Shown here: positions 17,766 through 25,985 of the stretch, piece after piece
Position numbering within the stretch: position 1 is the stretch's first letter
How the letters are laid out: each line of letters begins with the position of its first letter
NCBI RefSeq assembly: GCF_020297365.1
Contig: NZ_JAIXIG010000002.1
Location: forward strand, 1-64,000
Direction: 5' to 3'
Length of the DNA stretch: 64,000 nt
Source of the DNA: Curtobacterium oceanosedimentum
GTDB lineage: Bacteria; Actinomycetota; Actinomycetes; Actinomycetales; Microbacteriaceae
Notes under the pieces: model-generated
The model's input: the letters and a program-made list of their open reading frames with translations, nothing else
Told to the model about the DNA's origin: nothing
Databases searched by the model: none
Position numbers and translations under genes: made by a program

Positions 17766-19064
17766 TCAGTCCCCGAGGGCCGCGGCGTCGGCGCCGACGT
17801 CGGGCGCCGGTGCGTCCGCCACAGGTGCCGGGGCGTCCGCGTCGTCGGCCGACCGGTGGGGCACCAGGCTGACGCCGAGCGCCCCGGCGACGTCCGCCGC
17901 CGCGGTGCCACGGTCGGTCACCTCGACCGCACCGAGCCCCTGCCAGGCCGCCGTGCGCCGCAGGGTCTCGGCCAGCCGTTCGGCGTCCAGGCGTTCACCG
18001 GGCTCCTGCCACGCGGTCCGGACCCGGAGCACCCCGCGCTGCCGATCGCTCTTCAGGTCGATGCGCCCGACCAGCCGGTCGTCCTGCAGCACCGGCAGCA
18101 CGTAGTACCCGAACACCCGCTTCGGTGCCGGTGTGTAGATCTCGATCCGGTAGTGGAAGCCGTACATCCGCTCGGCCCGGCGCCGGAACCACACGACCGG
18201 GTCGAACGGACTGAGCACGGCGTCGGCGTCGACCCGTCGCGGCACCCGGGCGTCCGCGTGCATCCACGCCTGCTCGCGCCAGCCCTCGACCCGGACCGCC
18301 AACAGGACGCCGGCGTCGGTGAGGTCGGCGAGGGCGGCCGCGGTGTCGTCGGAGCGCAGCCGGTAGTAGTCGGCGACGTCGGCGCGCGTCCCGACGCCGA
18401 GCGCACGCGTCGCCCGCTGCACGAGCTCGCGCACGGCCGTCCGCCGGTCCGGTGCGGCGTCCAGGAACCCGGCGGGCAGGACCTGCTCGGGCAGGGCGTA
18501 GACCCGCTCGAAGCCCGATCGCCCGGCGCTCACGACCTCGCCCCAGCGGAACATCTGCTCGAGCCCGAGCTTCACGTCGCTCCAGCCCCACCACGGCCCC
18601 CGGCGGACGTTCGACTCGTGCTCGACGGCGCTGGCGGGCATCGGTCCCTCGGCACGGAGCAGGGCCTGCAGCTCACGACGCACGGTGGCGGTCCGGGTGA
18701 CCCCGTCGATCCGTGTCGGTCCGGCGTCGCGCTCCCGCAGGGCGTCCATCCGCCAGCGGAACAGCCGCAGGTCGTCCCGGGGCACGATCGCGGCCTCGTG
18801 CGCCCAGTACTCGGTGTACGGGCCCGAGCGGTGGAACGTCAGACGGTCCAGCGTCGACCGGTCGTAGGCGCCGAGCCGGGCGAAGAGCGGCAGGTAGTGG
18901 CTGCGCTCGAACACGTTGACGGAGTCGATCTGCAGCAGCCCGAGCCGGCCGATCGTGGCGTTCAGCGCCCGCGTCGAGACGGTGTCCGCCGGTGGTCGGC
19001 CGAAGCCCTGCGCGGCGAGTGCGACCCGGCGTGCCTCGGCGGCGGAGAGCGTCGTCCTGACCAT
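17766..19064 (-). CDS. YcaQ/AlkX-like winged-helix DNA glycosylase
   Basis: 432-residue protein of the HTH_42 (formerly DUF1006) family. Characterised relatives YcaQ/AlkX and AlkZ are DNA glycosylases that unhook interstrand crosslinks or excise bulky N7 adducts. Residues Q45-I-D47 in LGLLQIDSVNV match the catalytic QxD motif of the YcaQ branch. Other family segments are ERSHYLPLFARLG, YTEYWAHEAA, WGWSDVKLGLEQMF and LSPFDPVVWFRRRAERMYGF. The C-terminal 35 residues are an Asp/Ala/Pro-rich tail. Repair of natural-product damage is a plausible role but unproven here. It is divergent from the next gene. Confidence 0.85.
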   Translation of the reverse strand: MVRTTLSAAEARRVALAAQGFGRPPADTVSTRALNATIGRLGLLQIDSVNVFERSHYLPLFARLGAYDRSTLDRLTFHRSGPYTEYWAHEAAIVPRDDLRLFRWRMDALRERDAGPTRIDGVTRTATVRRELQALLRAEGPMPASAVEHESNVRRGPWWGWSDVKLGLEQMFRWGEVVSAGRSGFERVYALPEQVLPAGFLDAAPDRRTAVRELVQRATRALGVGTRADVADYYRLRSDDTAAALADLTDAGVLLAVRVEGWREQAWMHADARVPRRVDADAVLSPFDPVVWFRRRAERMYGFHYRIEIYTPAPKRVFGYYVLPVLQDDRLVGRIDLKSDRQRGVLRVRTAWQEPGERLDAERLAETLRRTAAWQGLGAVEVTDRGTAAADVAGALGVSLVPHRSADDADAPAPVADAPAPDVGADAAALGD

Positions 19065-19144
19065 GCCGCGACGCTACCGACTCCCGCCGACACGGGCGTC
19101 CACGGACACATGCCGCGTCCGGCACCTGCCGCAGGGCGCGTCGC

Positions 19145-19150
19145 TACACT
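19145..19150 (+). promoter_or_regulatory. -10 box of the AI-2E family gene (leaderless type)
   Basis: TACACT lies 6 nt before the ATG at 19157. Confidence 0.45.
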
Positions 19151-19156
19151 CGGCCC

Positions 19157-20401
19157 ATGGCCTGGGGCAAGAAGACACAACCGGAACCCGTCGTCGACGC
19201 GGCGGTGCCCGAGGGCATGCGGATCGCGGGAGCGTGGTCGTGGCGGATCCTCGTGGTGGTCGGGGTCGTCGCGGTGGTCATCTACCTCGTCACGCTGTTC
19301 AGCGAGATCCTCATCCCGTTCCTCATCGGCATCGTGGTGGCCGCGCTCCTCGTGCCGCTGTCGAACTGGATGCAGCGCCACCACGTGCCGAAGTGGCTCG
19401 CCGTCATCGTGAGCCTGGTCGGCGGGCTCGCTGCCGTCAGTGCGCTCATCTGGCTCGTCGTCGACCAGATCGCGGCCGCCTACCCCTCGCTCCGTGACCG
19501 CACGCTGTCGCAGTACGACACCATCCGCGACTTCGTGCTGAACTCCGGCCTGGGCATCAGCCAGCGCGACCTCAACTCCTACCTCGACCAGGCCACGGAC
19601 TGGCTGCAGAGCAACTCCGGGTCGATCCTGTCCGGGGTGGCGAGTGCCGGGTCGTCGCTGACGCACATCCTCACCGGCCTGTTCATCGTCATCTTCACGG
19701 TCATCTTCCTGCTCATCGACGGCAAGAACGTCTGGCGCTGGGCGGTGCGGCTGTTCCCGAAGAACGCCCGCAGCGCCATCGACGGCGCCGGTGTCGCCGG
19801 GTGGACGACCCTGACGAGCTTCATCCGGGTGCAGATCTTCGTGGCCTTCGTCGACGCGGTCGGCATCGGGCTCGGGGCGTTCATCCTGCAGCTGCCGCTC
19901 GTGGTGCCGATCGCCGTGTTCGTGTTCCTCGGGTCCTTCATCCCGGTCGTCGGCGCGATCGTCACCGGCTTCCTCGCCGTGTTCGTGGCACTCGTCTTCA
20001 ACGGCTGGGTCGCCGCGGTGTGGATGCTCCTGGTGATCCTCATCGTGCAGCAGGTCGAGGGACACATCCTGCAGCCGCTGGTGATGGGCAGCGCGGTCAA
20101 GGTGCACCCCCTCGCCGTCGTCCTCGGCGTCACCGCGGCGTCGGGGCTCGCGGGCATCGCCGGCGCCTTCTTCGCGGTGCCGCTCATCGCGACCGTGAAC
20201 TCGATGGTGACGACGATCGCGAGCGGTCGCTGGAAGACGATGGACTCCGACCACGTGCGCGAGGCCCGGCAGGAAGCCCACGACGCCAACGTCGCGTCGA
20301 AGCGCCGCCGTCGGGTGATGAAGCTGCGTCGTCGTCGGGGTGACGTGCCGCCGCCCGGTGTCGACGAGCAGCCCACGGCCGTGAAGGGGACGGCGGGCTG
20401 A
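19157..20401 (+). CDS. AI-2E family transporter
   Basis: 414-residue polytopic protein of the AI-2E (TqsA/PerM) family. Some members export autoinducer-2 and others act as Na+/H+ antiporters, so the substrate is unknown. It has paired N-terminal helices (about 30-75), an amphipathic periplasmic-type region (about 105-155), and C-terminal helices with the family motifs FLGSFIPVVGAIVTGFLAV and VQQVEGHILQPLVMG. The last 50 residues are strongly basic, with several Arg runs, a cytosolic tail longer than usual. It is followed at 62 bp by ilvA on the same strand. Confidence 0.88.
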   Translation: MAWGKKTQPEPVVDAAVPEGMRIAGAWSWRILVVVGVVAVVIYLVTLFSEILIPFLIGIVVAALLVPLSNWMQRHHVPKWLAVIVSLVGGLAAVSALIWLVVDQIAAAYPSLRDRTLSQYDTIRDFVLNSGLGISQRDLNSYLDQATDWLQSNSGSILSGVASAGSSLTHILTGLFIVIFTVIFLLIDGKNVWRWAVRLFPKNARSAIDGAGVAGWTTLTSFIRVQIFVAFVDAVGIGLGAFILQLPLVVPIAVFVFLGSFIPVVGAIVTGFLAVFVALVFNGWVAAVWMLLVILIVQQVEGHILQPLVMGSAVKVHPLAVVLGVTAASGLAGIAGAFFAVPLIATVNSMVTTIASGRWKTMDSDHVREARQEAHDANVASKRRRRVMKLRRRRGDVPPPGVDEQPTAVKGTAG

Positions 20402-20463
20402 GCGACACCGACCGGCCGCGTCACGAGTTCGCCGCCGCGGCCCCGAGCGACGATGATGGGGGA

Positions 20464-21723
20464 GTGACCGACACCAGCGCCTCCCCGAACACGCTCGCCG
20501 CGATCCCGACCCTGGCGGACATCGAGGCGGCGCGCGAGACGATCAAGGGCGTCGCACGGGTCACGCCGATGGAGACGTCGCAGTTCCTGGCGGAGCTGCT
20601 CGGGTCCCCGGTGCACCTGAAGTGCGAGAACCTGCAGCGCACGGGCGCCTACAAGGTGCGCGGCGCCTACAACCGCCTGTCCGCCCTGTCCGAGGAACAG
20701 CGGGCCGCGGGCGTCGTCGCCGCCAGCGCCGGCAACCACGCGCAGGGGGTCGCCCTCGCCGCCCGCGAACTCGGCATCCCCGCGACGATCTTCACCCCGG
20801 TGGGCGTCGCGCTGCCGAAGCTGCAGGCCACCCGCCACTACGGTGCCGACGTGGTGCTGCGCGGGCACTCCGTGGAAGAGGCGCTGAGCGCCGCGAAGGA
20901 CTTCGCCGCGCACACCGGCGCCGTGTTCATCCCGCCGTTCGACCACCCGGCCGTCATCGCCGGGCAGGGCACGCTCGGCCTCGAGATCATCGACCAGGTA
21001 CCCGACGTCGACACCGTGGTGGTGCCGATCGGCGGCGGCGGCGTCATCTCCGGCATCGCGCTCGCGGTGAAGGGCATGGCCGAGCGGCTCGGCCGGCCGA
21101 TCCGGGTCATCGGCGTGCAGGCCGAGAACGCCGCCGCCTACCCGTCGTCGATCACCGCGGGCGAGCCCGTGACGATCACCACGAAGCCGACCATCTCCGA
21201 CGGCATCGCCGTGGCCCGCCCGGGCGACCTGAACTTCCCCATCATCCGCGACCTGGTCGACGACATCGTCACCGTCTCGGACGACGACACCGCCCGCGCC
21301 CTGCTCGTGCTGCTGGAGCGCGCGAAGCTCGTGGTCGAGGCAGCGGGTGCGGTCGGCGTCGCCGCCATCATGGCCGGGGCCGTCCGCGACACCGGCCGCA
21401 CCGTGGTGCTGCTCAGCGGCGGCAACATCGACCCGCTCATGATGGAGCGCGTGATCACCCGCGGCCTGGTCGCGGCGTCCCGCTACATCGGCATCCGGAT
21501 CATGCTGCCGGACCGTCCGGGCCAGCTCGCGCGCGTCGCGCAGGTGATCTCGGACGCCGGCGCGAACGTGGTCGAGGTGCTGCACACCCGCCACGGGCAG
21601 GGCCTGGTGATCAACGAGGTCGCGCTCGACCTGTCGATCGAGGCGCGGGGCCCCGAGCACGCGCAGGAGGTCATCCAGCGCCTGCACGAGGTCGGGTTCC
21701 GCCCGGAGCTGCTCGAGCACTGA
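20464..21723 (+). CDS. ilvA: Threonine ammonia-lyase
   Basis: PLP-dependent threonine dehydratase converting threonine to 2-oxobutanoate, the first step of isoleucine synthesis, or catabolic in the short type. PLP lysine is K64 in RTGAYKVRGAYNR, and the Gly-rich phosphate loop is VPIGGGGVISG. Residues about 335-410 form one ACT-like domain (RIMLPDRPGQLARVAQVI). With one ACT domain and 419 residues it matches the short actinobacterial form rather than the two-ACT E. coli IlvA. GTG start with GGGGGAG close upstream. It ends just before a 22-bp palindrome. Confidence 0.94.
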   Translation: MTDTSASPNTLAAIPTLADIEAARETIKGVARVTPMETSQFLAELLGSPVHLKCENLQRTGAYKVRGAYNRLSALSEEQRAAGVVAASAGNHAQGVALAARELGIPATIFTPVGVALPKLQATRHYGADVVLRGHSVEEALSAAKDFAAHTGAVFIPPFDHPAVIAGQGTLGLEIIDQVPDVDTVVVPIGGGGVISGIALAVKGMAERLGRPIRVIGVQAENAAAYPSSITAGEPVTITTKPTISDGIAVARPGDLNFPIIRDLVDDIVTVSDDDTARALLVLLERAKLVVEAAGAVGVAAIMAGAVRDTGRTVVLLSGGNIDPLMMERVITRGLVAASRYIGIRIMLPDRPGQLARVAQVISDAGANVVEVLHTRHGQGLVINEVALDLSIEARGPEHAQEVIQRLHEVGFRPELLEH

Positions 21724-21735
21724 GACCGCGACGAT

Positions 21736-21757
21736 CCACGCGTCGATCGACGCGTGG
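21736..21757. repeat. Perfect 22-bp palindrome after ilvA
   Basis: A perfect palindrome running CCACGCGTCGA-TCGACGCGTGG starts 13 nt after the ilvA stop. As it has no loop it could be a protein-binding site as well as a terminator. Confidence 0.6.
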
Positions 21758-21800
21758 ACCGTCGGACGCGCGGTGCGCGCCGTGGGCGCGACCAGCAGAC

Positions 21801-21842
21801 AGACGGGAGGCCCGTGGCGGCGTCGCCACGGGCCTCCCGTCT
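21801..21842. terminator. Bidirectional terminator-like palindrome, GGGAGGC family
   Basis: A 19-bp stem (21801-21819 with 21824-21842) has a 4-nt loop and lies between the convergent ilvA and greA genes. Confidence 0.8.
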
Positions 21843-21855
21843 GCAGTGCTGCGGC

Positions 21856-22344
21856 CTACGGCTCGTAGCGCTCGATCTTGACGACCTCGACGGCGATCTC
21901 CTTGCCGTTCGGCGCCGTGTAGGTGGCCTTGTCGCCCGCCTTGCGGCCGATGATCGCGGCACCGACCGGGCTGACCGGGCTGTAGACCGTCAGGTCCGAC
22001 CCCTCGGCGACGATCTCGCGGCTGCCGACCAGGAACGTCGACTCGTCACCGGCGATGACCGCCGTCACGACCGTGCCCGGCTCGACGGTCCCGTCGAACG
22101 TGGCCTCGCTCACCGTGGCGTGCTTGAGCAGCTCCGTGAGCACGCGGATGCGGGCCTCGATCTTGCCCTGTTCGTCCTTCGCGGCGTGGTAGCCGCCGTT
22201 CTCCTTGAGGTCGCCCTCTTCACGCGCGGCCTCGATGCGGCGCGCGATCTCGGCGCGGCCCTCGCCGCTCAGCTCCTCGAGCTCCGCCTGGAGACGGTCG
22301 TGTGCCTCCTGGGTCAGCCAGGTGACCTGGGTGTCGTTGCTCAT
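21856..22344 (-). CDS. greA: Transcription elongation factor GreA
   Basis: GreA rescues backtracked RNA polymerase by inserting its coiled coil into the secondary channel and stimulating transcript cleavage. The 162-residue protein has the N-terminal coiled coil (about residues 10-80). The tip acidic pair is present in EEGDLKENGGYHAAKDEQ. The C-terminal FKBP-like domain has SREIVAEGSDLTVYSPVSPVG. AAGGGA precedes the ATG at 22344. A terminator hairpin lies only 20 bp upstream of the start, with a promoter on the far side, which suggests attenuation (see findings). It converges on ilvA. Confidence 0.97.
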   Translation of the reverse strand: MSNDTQVTWLTQEAHDRLQAELEELSGEGRAEIARRIEAAREEGDLKENGGYHAAKDEQGKIEARIRVLTELLKHATVSEATFDGTVEPGTVVTAVIAGDESTFLVGSREIVAEGSDLTVYSPVSPVGAAIIGRKAGDKATYTAPNGKEIAVEVVKIERYEP

Positions 22345-22364
22345 GTTCTGTCCCTTCGACCATG

Positions 22365-22396
22365 AAAAAACGAGACCGGCCGAGTGGTCGGTCTCG
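22365..22396 (-). terminator. Intrinsic terminator in the greA leader
   Basis: On the minus strand an 11-bp stem (22371-22381 with 22386-22396, arms CGAGACCGGCC and GGTCGGTCTCG) with loop GAGT is followed by six T. This is the most canonical intrinsic terminator in the window. It lies between the upstream DUF4307 gene and greA, with its T-run ending 20 bp before the greA start. Confidence 0.85.
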
Positions 22397-22412
22397 AAAG
22401 GCGAATCACAGC

Positions 22413-22442
22413 AGTCTAAGGAATCCAGCAGTCGTGGATCAA
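22413..22442 (-). promoter_or_regulatory. Candidate greA promoter
   Basis: On the minus strand TTGATC (22437-22442), an 18-bp spacer and TAGACT (22413-22418) overlap the end of the DUF4307 gene. The predicted start near 22406 would put the terminator at 22365-22396 inside the greA leader. Confidence 0.5.
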
Positions 22443-22907
22443 CCCGGTCACGCCGCGGGTCGTCGTGGTGACCTCGGTCGTGATGCTGCGGGTGCGCTGC
22501 TCGGCGGCCGGCAGGGTGACCTCGCGCCACCCCACGATCGAGTACCCCTTGTCGAGGACCTGGACGGCGCACTTCGCCTCGACGCCGGGGTCGACGGAGA
22601 CCTGCGAGTGCACCACTGTGTCGTGCTCGGACAGGACCTCGTACCCGACGACGTCGTGGTCGAGCCCGCGGTCGGACTGGTCGAGCCCGGCCCAGACCAC
22701 CCACGCGGCGAAGACCACGACGACCGCGACGGCCGCCACGATCGCGATGATCCGGCTGCGACGCCGGCGTTCGGGCGTGCGGCCGTACCGTTCGTCGAGG
22801 GTGACGGTCTGCTGCTGATCGGACAGTTCGGGGCTCCCGGGGTGGATATCCTGATCCCAGGGTAGTTCACGCGACGCTGTGCGCTGCCCGCGTCCGACGT
22901 CGCTCAC
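22416..22907 (-). CDS. DUF4307 family membrane protein
   Basis: Small single-pass membrane protein of the actinobacterial DUF4307 family, function unknown. After a basic segment (TLDERYGRTPERRRRSR) comes one TM helix (IIAIVAAVAVVVVFAAWVVWA) and an extracytoplasmic beta-rich domain containing two Cys (KCAVQV and HDCWIP), probably disulfide-bonded. The listed GTG start (163 residues) leaves only 18 bp to the divergent mca. A CTG at 22826 with GGGAG 8 nt upstream would give a 136-residue protein starting SDQQQTVTLDERYG and is arguably better. The gene is followed by a canonical terminator. Confidence 0.75.
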   Translation of the reverse strand: MSDVGRGQRTASRELPWDQDIHPGSPELSDQQQTVTLDERYGRTPERRRRSRIIAIVAAVAVVVVFAAWVVWAGLDQSDRGLDHDVVGYEVLSEHDTVVHSQVSVDPGVEAKCAVQVLDKGYSIVGWREVTLPAAEQRTRSITTEVTTTTRGVTGLIHDCWIP

Positions 22908-22925
22908 CCGCTGTGAGGAACCCAC

Positions 22926-23816
22926 GTGCCCTACCGTCTGCTGGCCGTCCACGCCCACCCCGACGACGAGTCGAGCAAGGGTGCCGCGACCGCCGCGAAG
23001 TACGTGGCCGACGGACACCAGGTGCTCGTCGTCTCGTGCACGGGCGGCGAGGCCGGCGACATCCTCAACGACCAGCTCGGTGAGCCCGCCACGAGTCGCG
23101 CACACCGTGACATGGCCGGCTACCGTCGGTCCGAGATGGCCGGTGCGCAGGCCGCGCTCGGCATCGACCACGTCTGGCTCGGCTACCACGACTCGGGTCT
23201 CCCCGACGCCGAGCAGGGCGAGACCGTCCGACCCGGCACGTTCTCCACGGTGCCGCTCGAGTACAGCACCGAGGCGCTCGTCCGGGTGATCCGCCGCTTC
23301 CGGCCGCACGTGCTCGTCACCTACGACGAGAACGGCGGCTACCCGCACCCCGACCACATCCGGACGCACGAGGTCTCGATGGCCGCGTGGTCCGCCGCCG
23401 CCGACCCCTCGGCGTACCCGTCCGCCGGTGCCCCCTGGTCGATCGCGAAGCTCTACTACGAGCGCACGATGAACCCGCGGCGCTTCCGCACCGTCTTCGA
23501 GGCGCTGCAGGAGCGGGACCCGGACAGCCCGGCCGTCGAGCAGCTGCGCGAGTGGGTCGAGCGGTCCGCCGACCGGCCCGACCTGGCGACCACCCACGTC
23601 GACGTGCACGAGTACTTCGACCAGCGCGACGCCGCACTCCGCGCGCACGCCAGCCAGGTGCCGCCGGACAGCGCGTTCTTCTACTGGCCGAACGACCTGC
23701 TGGCGACGGTGTGGCCGACCGAGGACTACCAGCTCGTCGAGGCACGCGTGCCGACCGAACTCCCGGAGACCGACCTGTTCGCCGGGATCCCAGCCGACAA
23801 GGAACCCACCCCGTGA
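22926..23816 (+). CDS. mca: Mycothiol conjugate amidase Mca
   Basis: Zinc amidase that cleaves mycothiol S-conjugates of electrophiles to a mercapturic acid and GlcN-inositol, in thiol-dependent detoxification. Its presence implies the organism makes mycothiol. The LmbE-fold zinc motif A10-H-P-D-D-E15 is at the N-terminus, and the later metal/catalytic segment is YDENGGYPHPDHIRTHE. The Mca-type MNPRRF segment lies in the middle and FFYWPNDL near the C-terminus. At 296 residues it matches Mca better than MshB deacetylases. GTG start with TGAGGA upstream. It overlaps the next gene by 4 bp (GTGA). Confidence 0.92.
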   Translation: MPYRLLAVHAHPDDESSKGAATAAKYVADGHQVLVVSCTGGEAGDILNDQLGEPATSRAHRDMAGYRRSEMAGAQAALGIDHVWLGYHDSGLPDAEQGETVRPGTFSTVPLEYSTEALVRVIRRFRPHVLVTYDENGGYPHPDHIRTHEVSMAAWSAAADPSAYPSAGAPWSIAKLYYERTMNPRRFRTVFEALQERDPDSPAVEQLREWVERSADRPDLATTHVDVHEYFDQRDAALRAHASQVPPDSAFFYWPNDLLATVWPTEDYQLVEARVPTELPETDLFAGIPADKEPTP

Positions 23817-24133
23817 GCACCATCGCGACCGCACTCGTCGCCCAGCCCAGCCCCAGCCCCTCCGTCGTGCCGGACGTCGACGTCACCCCGGGTGTCATCG
23901 GCTTCGTCGCGATCGCGCTCGTCGCCGTCCTGACGATCCTGCTCATCGTCGACATGACCCGACGGATCCGCCGGACCCGCTACCGCGCCGAGGTGCGCGA
24001 ACGGCTCGAGTCCGAGGCGAACGGCACCGCGACGGACGGCACCGCGGGCGACGGCGCCGCGACGGACGAGCCCGACCGCCGCGCGGCCGAGGACGGCCGG
24101 GCCGACGTGGGCGACGACACCGAGCGCGGCTGA
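23813..24133 (+). CDS. Small single-pass membrane protein
   Basis: Unrecognised 106-residue protein, translationally coupled to mca by a GTGA overlap. A short N-terminal segment rich in Ala/Pro/Ser leads into one TM helix (about residues 27-47, VIGFVAIALVAVLTILLIV), then an Arg-rich juxtamembrane stretch (DMTRRIRRTRYRAEVRERL) and a low-complexity Gly/Asp/Ala/Thr tail. Similar small membrane proteins are common after mca in related actinobacteria. A role alongside Mca is suggested only by the coupling. Confidence 0.75.
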   Translation: MSTIATALVAQPSPSPSVVPDVDVTPGVIGFVAIALVAVLTILLIVDMTRRIRRTRYRAEVRERLESEANGTATDGTAGDGAATDEPDRRAAEDGRADVGDDTERG

Positions 24134-24147
24134 CGCGACCGCCTTGC

Positions 24148-24189
24148 GGACGGGAGGCCCGTGGTGGCATCGCCACGGGCCTCCCGTCC
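24148..24189. terminator. Bidirectional terminator-like palindrome, GGACGGGAGGC family
   Basis: A 19-bp stem with one G-T pair (24148-24166 with 24171-24189) and loop GCAT lies between convergent genes and ends one base before the stop codon of the minus-strand gene. Confidence 0.8.
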
Positions 24190-24903
24190 CTAGCGCACCG
24201 GGTCCAGGGCGACGATGAGCACGCCGACCCACTGCGCACCGAAGGCGACGACCGTCAGGGCGTGGAAGACCTCGTGGAACCCGAACTGCGTCGGCACCGG
24301 GTTCGGCCGCTTGAAGCCGTAGACCAGGGCACCCACGACGTACGCGAGACCGCCCGACAGGATCAGCACCGTCATCGGCACGCTCGCGGCGAAGAACTGC
24401 GGCAGCAACCCGAGGGCCGCGCACCCGAGCACGAGGTAGATCGGCACGTACAGCCAGCGCGGTGCGTTGATCCAGAGCACCCGGAACGCGATGCCCAGCG
24501 CCGCTCCGGACCACATCACCCAGAGCACCACGACCATCAGCGTGTGCGGCAGGGCACAGAGCGCGATCGGCGTGTAGGTCCCGGCGATGAGCAGCAGGAT
24601 GTTCGTGTGGTCGATCCGCTTCAGCACCGCCTTGACCCGCGGCCCCCAGGGGAACCGGTGGTAGGTCGCCGAGACGCCGAACATCGCGAGCGACGTCGCC
24701 ATGAACACCGCGCTGCCGACCTTCGCCGCCGTGCTGTCCGCCAGGGTGATGAGCACGACGCCCATCGCGACGGCGAAGGGGAACGCACCCAGGTGGATCC
24801 AGCCGCGCCAGGCCGGACGGGGCTCGGCAGCGGTCGCTGTCGCCGACGCCTCCTCCGTGAACGGGACGTGGGGGAGCGTGCCGGTCTCGTGCTCGTCCTG
24901 CAT
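24190..24903 (-). CDS. Hemolysin III / PAQR family membrane protein
   Basis: 237-residue, seven-helix membrane protein of the YqfA/hemolysin III (PAQR-like) family. Bacterial members are mostly uncharacterised despite the name and are proposed to be membrane hydrolases. Conserved residues of the fold are visible: SATYHRFPW (first His/Tyr), IDHTNILLLIAGTYTPIAL and the C-terminal FGFHEVFHALTVVA, which provide metal-ligand histidines. ATG 24903 is used; an in-frame ATG at 24915 adds four residues. A TATGGT sequence overlapping the upstream ATG could be the -10 of a near-leaderless transcript. It is divergent from uppS. Confidence 0.87.
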   Translation of the reverse strand: MQDEHETGTLPHVPFTEEASATATAAEPRPAWRGWIHLGAFPFAVAMGVVLITLADSTAAKVGSAVFMATSLAMFGVSATYHRFPWGPRVKAVLKRIDHTNILLLIAGTYTPIALCALPHTLMVVVLWVMWSGAALGIAFRVLWINAPRWLYVPIYLVLGCAALGLLPQFFAASVPMTVLILSGGLAYVVGALVYGFKRPNPVPTQFGFHEVFHALTVVAFGAQWVGVLIVALDPVR

Positions 24904-24987
24904 GGACCCGACCATAGGGCCTGAGTCCGAACGACAGCCACGTGTCCGCGCAGCGGGGCGCCCAGGACGCTCGTCCACCGGGTGCAC

Positions 24988-24993
24988 TACGCT
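24988..24993 (+). promoter_or_regulatory. -10 box of the cis-prenyltransferase gene (leaderless type)
   Basis: TACGCT lies 6 nt before the GTG at 25000. Confidence 0.45.
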
Positions 24994-24999
24994 CAGTGC

Positions 25000-25785
25000 G
25001 TGACCGGGACGGCGGGATGGACAGGGCGCGGGATCCTCTACCGCGCCTACCAGCGTCGCATCCGCCGCCAGCTCGAGGGCGCCGCGAAGCCGAAGCACGT
25101 CGCCATGATCGTCGACGGCAACCGCCGCTGGGCCAAGCAGCTCGGGCTGGAGTCGGCCGCCCACGGACACCGCGCCGGCGCCGCGAAGATCCCCGAGTTC
25201 CTGACCTGGTGTGACGAACTCGGCGTCGAGGTCGTCACGCTGTACCTGCTGTCCGCCGACAACCTGACCGGCCGCGGCGGCGAAGAGCTCGACGAGCTCG
25301 TCGGCATCATCGCGGACCTCGCCGGGGTGCTCGCCGACGACCGTGACTGGCGCGTGCAACACGTCGGGTCGAACGAGGGCCTGCCGGCGGACCTGGTCAC
25401 GGCGCTCGAGCGGGCCGAGCAGCGCACCGCCGGCCGCACCGGGCTGCACGTCAACCTGGCCGTCGGCTACGGCGGTCGCCGCGAGATCGCCGATGCCATG
25501 CGCAGCATCGTGCAGGCGCACGGCGCGGGCGGCGGCACCATCGACACCCTGGCCGAGGTCCTGACGCCGGAGCTCATCGGCGACCACCTGTACACGCAGG
25601 GTCAGCCCGACCCGGACCTGGTGATCCGGACGTCGGGGGAGCAGCGGCTGTCGGACTTCATGCTGTGGCAGAGCGCCCACAGCGAGTTCTACTTCGTCGA
25701 GGCCTTCTACCCGGACCTGCGCGAGGTCGACTTCCTGCGCGCGGTCCGTGACTTCGGCCTGCGCTCCCGTCGCTTCGGCGGCTGA
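25000..25785 (+). CDS. uppS: Isoprenyl diphosphate synthase (cis-prenyltransferase)
   Basis: Extends farnesyl or geranyl diphosphate with cis-isoprene units, supplying the undecaprenyl/decaprenyl carrier for peptidoglycan and glycan synthesis. Catalytic Asp39 is in IVDGNRRWAKQLG, followed by GHRAGAAKI and TLYLLSADNL, and the C-terminal RTSGEQRLSDFMLWQ and SEFYFVEAFYP motifs. The protein has 261 residues from the GTG at 25000. An in-frame GTG at 24982 is rejected because the -10 box lies between the two. Product chain length cannot be read from sequence alone. Confidence 0.94.
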   Translation: MTGTAGWTGRGILYRAYQRRIRRQLEGAAKPKHVAMIVDGNRRWAKQLGLESAAHGHRAGAAKIPEFLTWCDELGVEVVTLYLLSADNLTGRGGEELDELVGIIADLAGVLADDRDWRVQHVGSNEGLPADLVTALERAEQRTAGRTGLHVNLAVGYGGRREIADAMRSIVQAHGAGGGTIDTLAEVLTPELIGDHLYTQGQPDPDLVIRTSGEQRLSDFMLWQSAHSEFYFVEAFYPDLREVDFLRAVRDFGLRSRRFGG

Positions 25786-25985
25786 CCGAGCCACCGCCGG
25801 TTGTGCCACGGCCGGTCGCGTCCGGCTCGCGCCGTCTCCCGCCGCCGCACCGGGGCGGGCGGCTCGTGCAACCCGTGAGCGCTGCCGCGGGCGCAGGACA
25901 CCAGCCAGGTCCCGCACCGGGTTCGTCCGCACGAGTGCCGTCCCAGTAGGCTCTCAGGGTTTTCGTCCCACGGAAGGTTGCCCTC

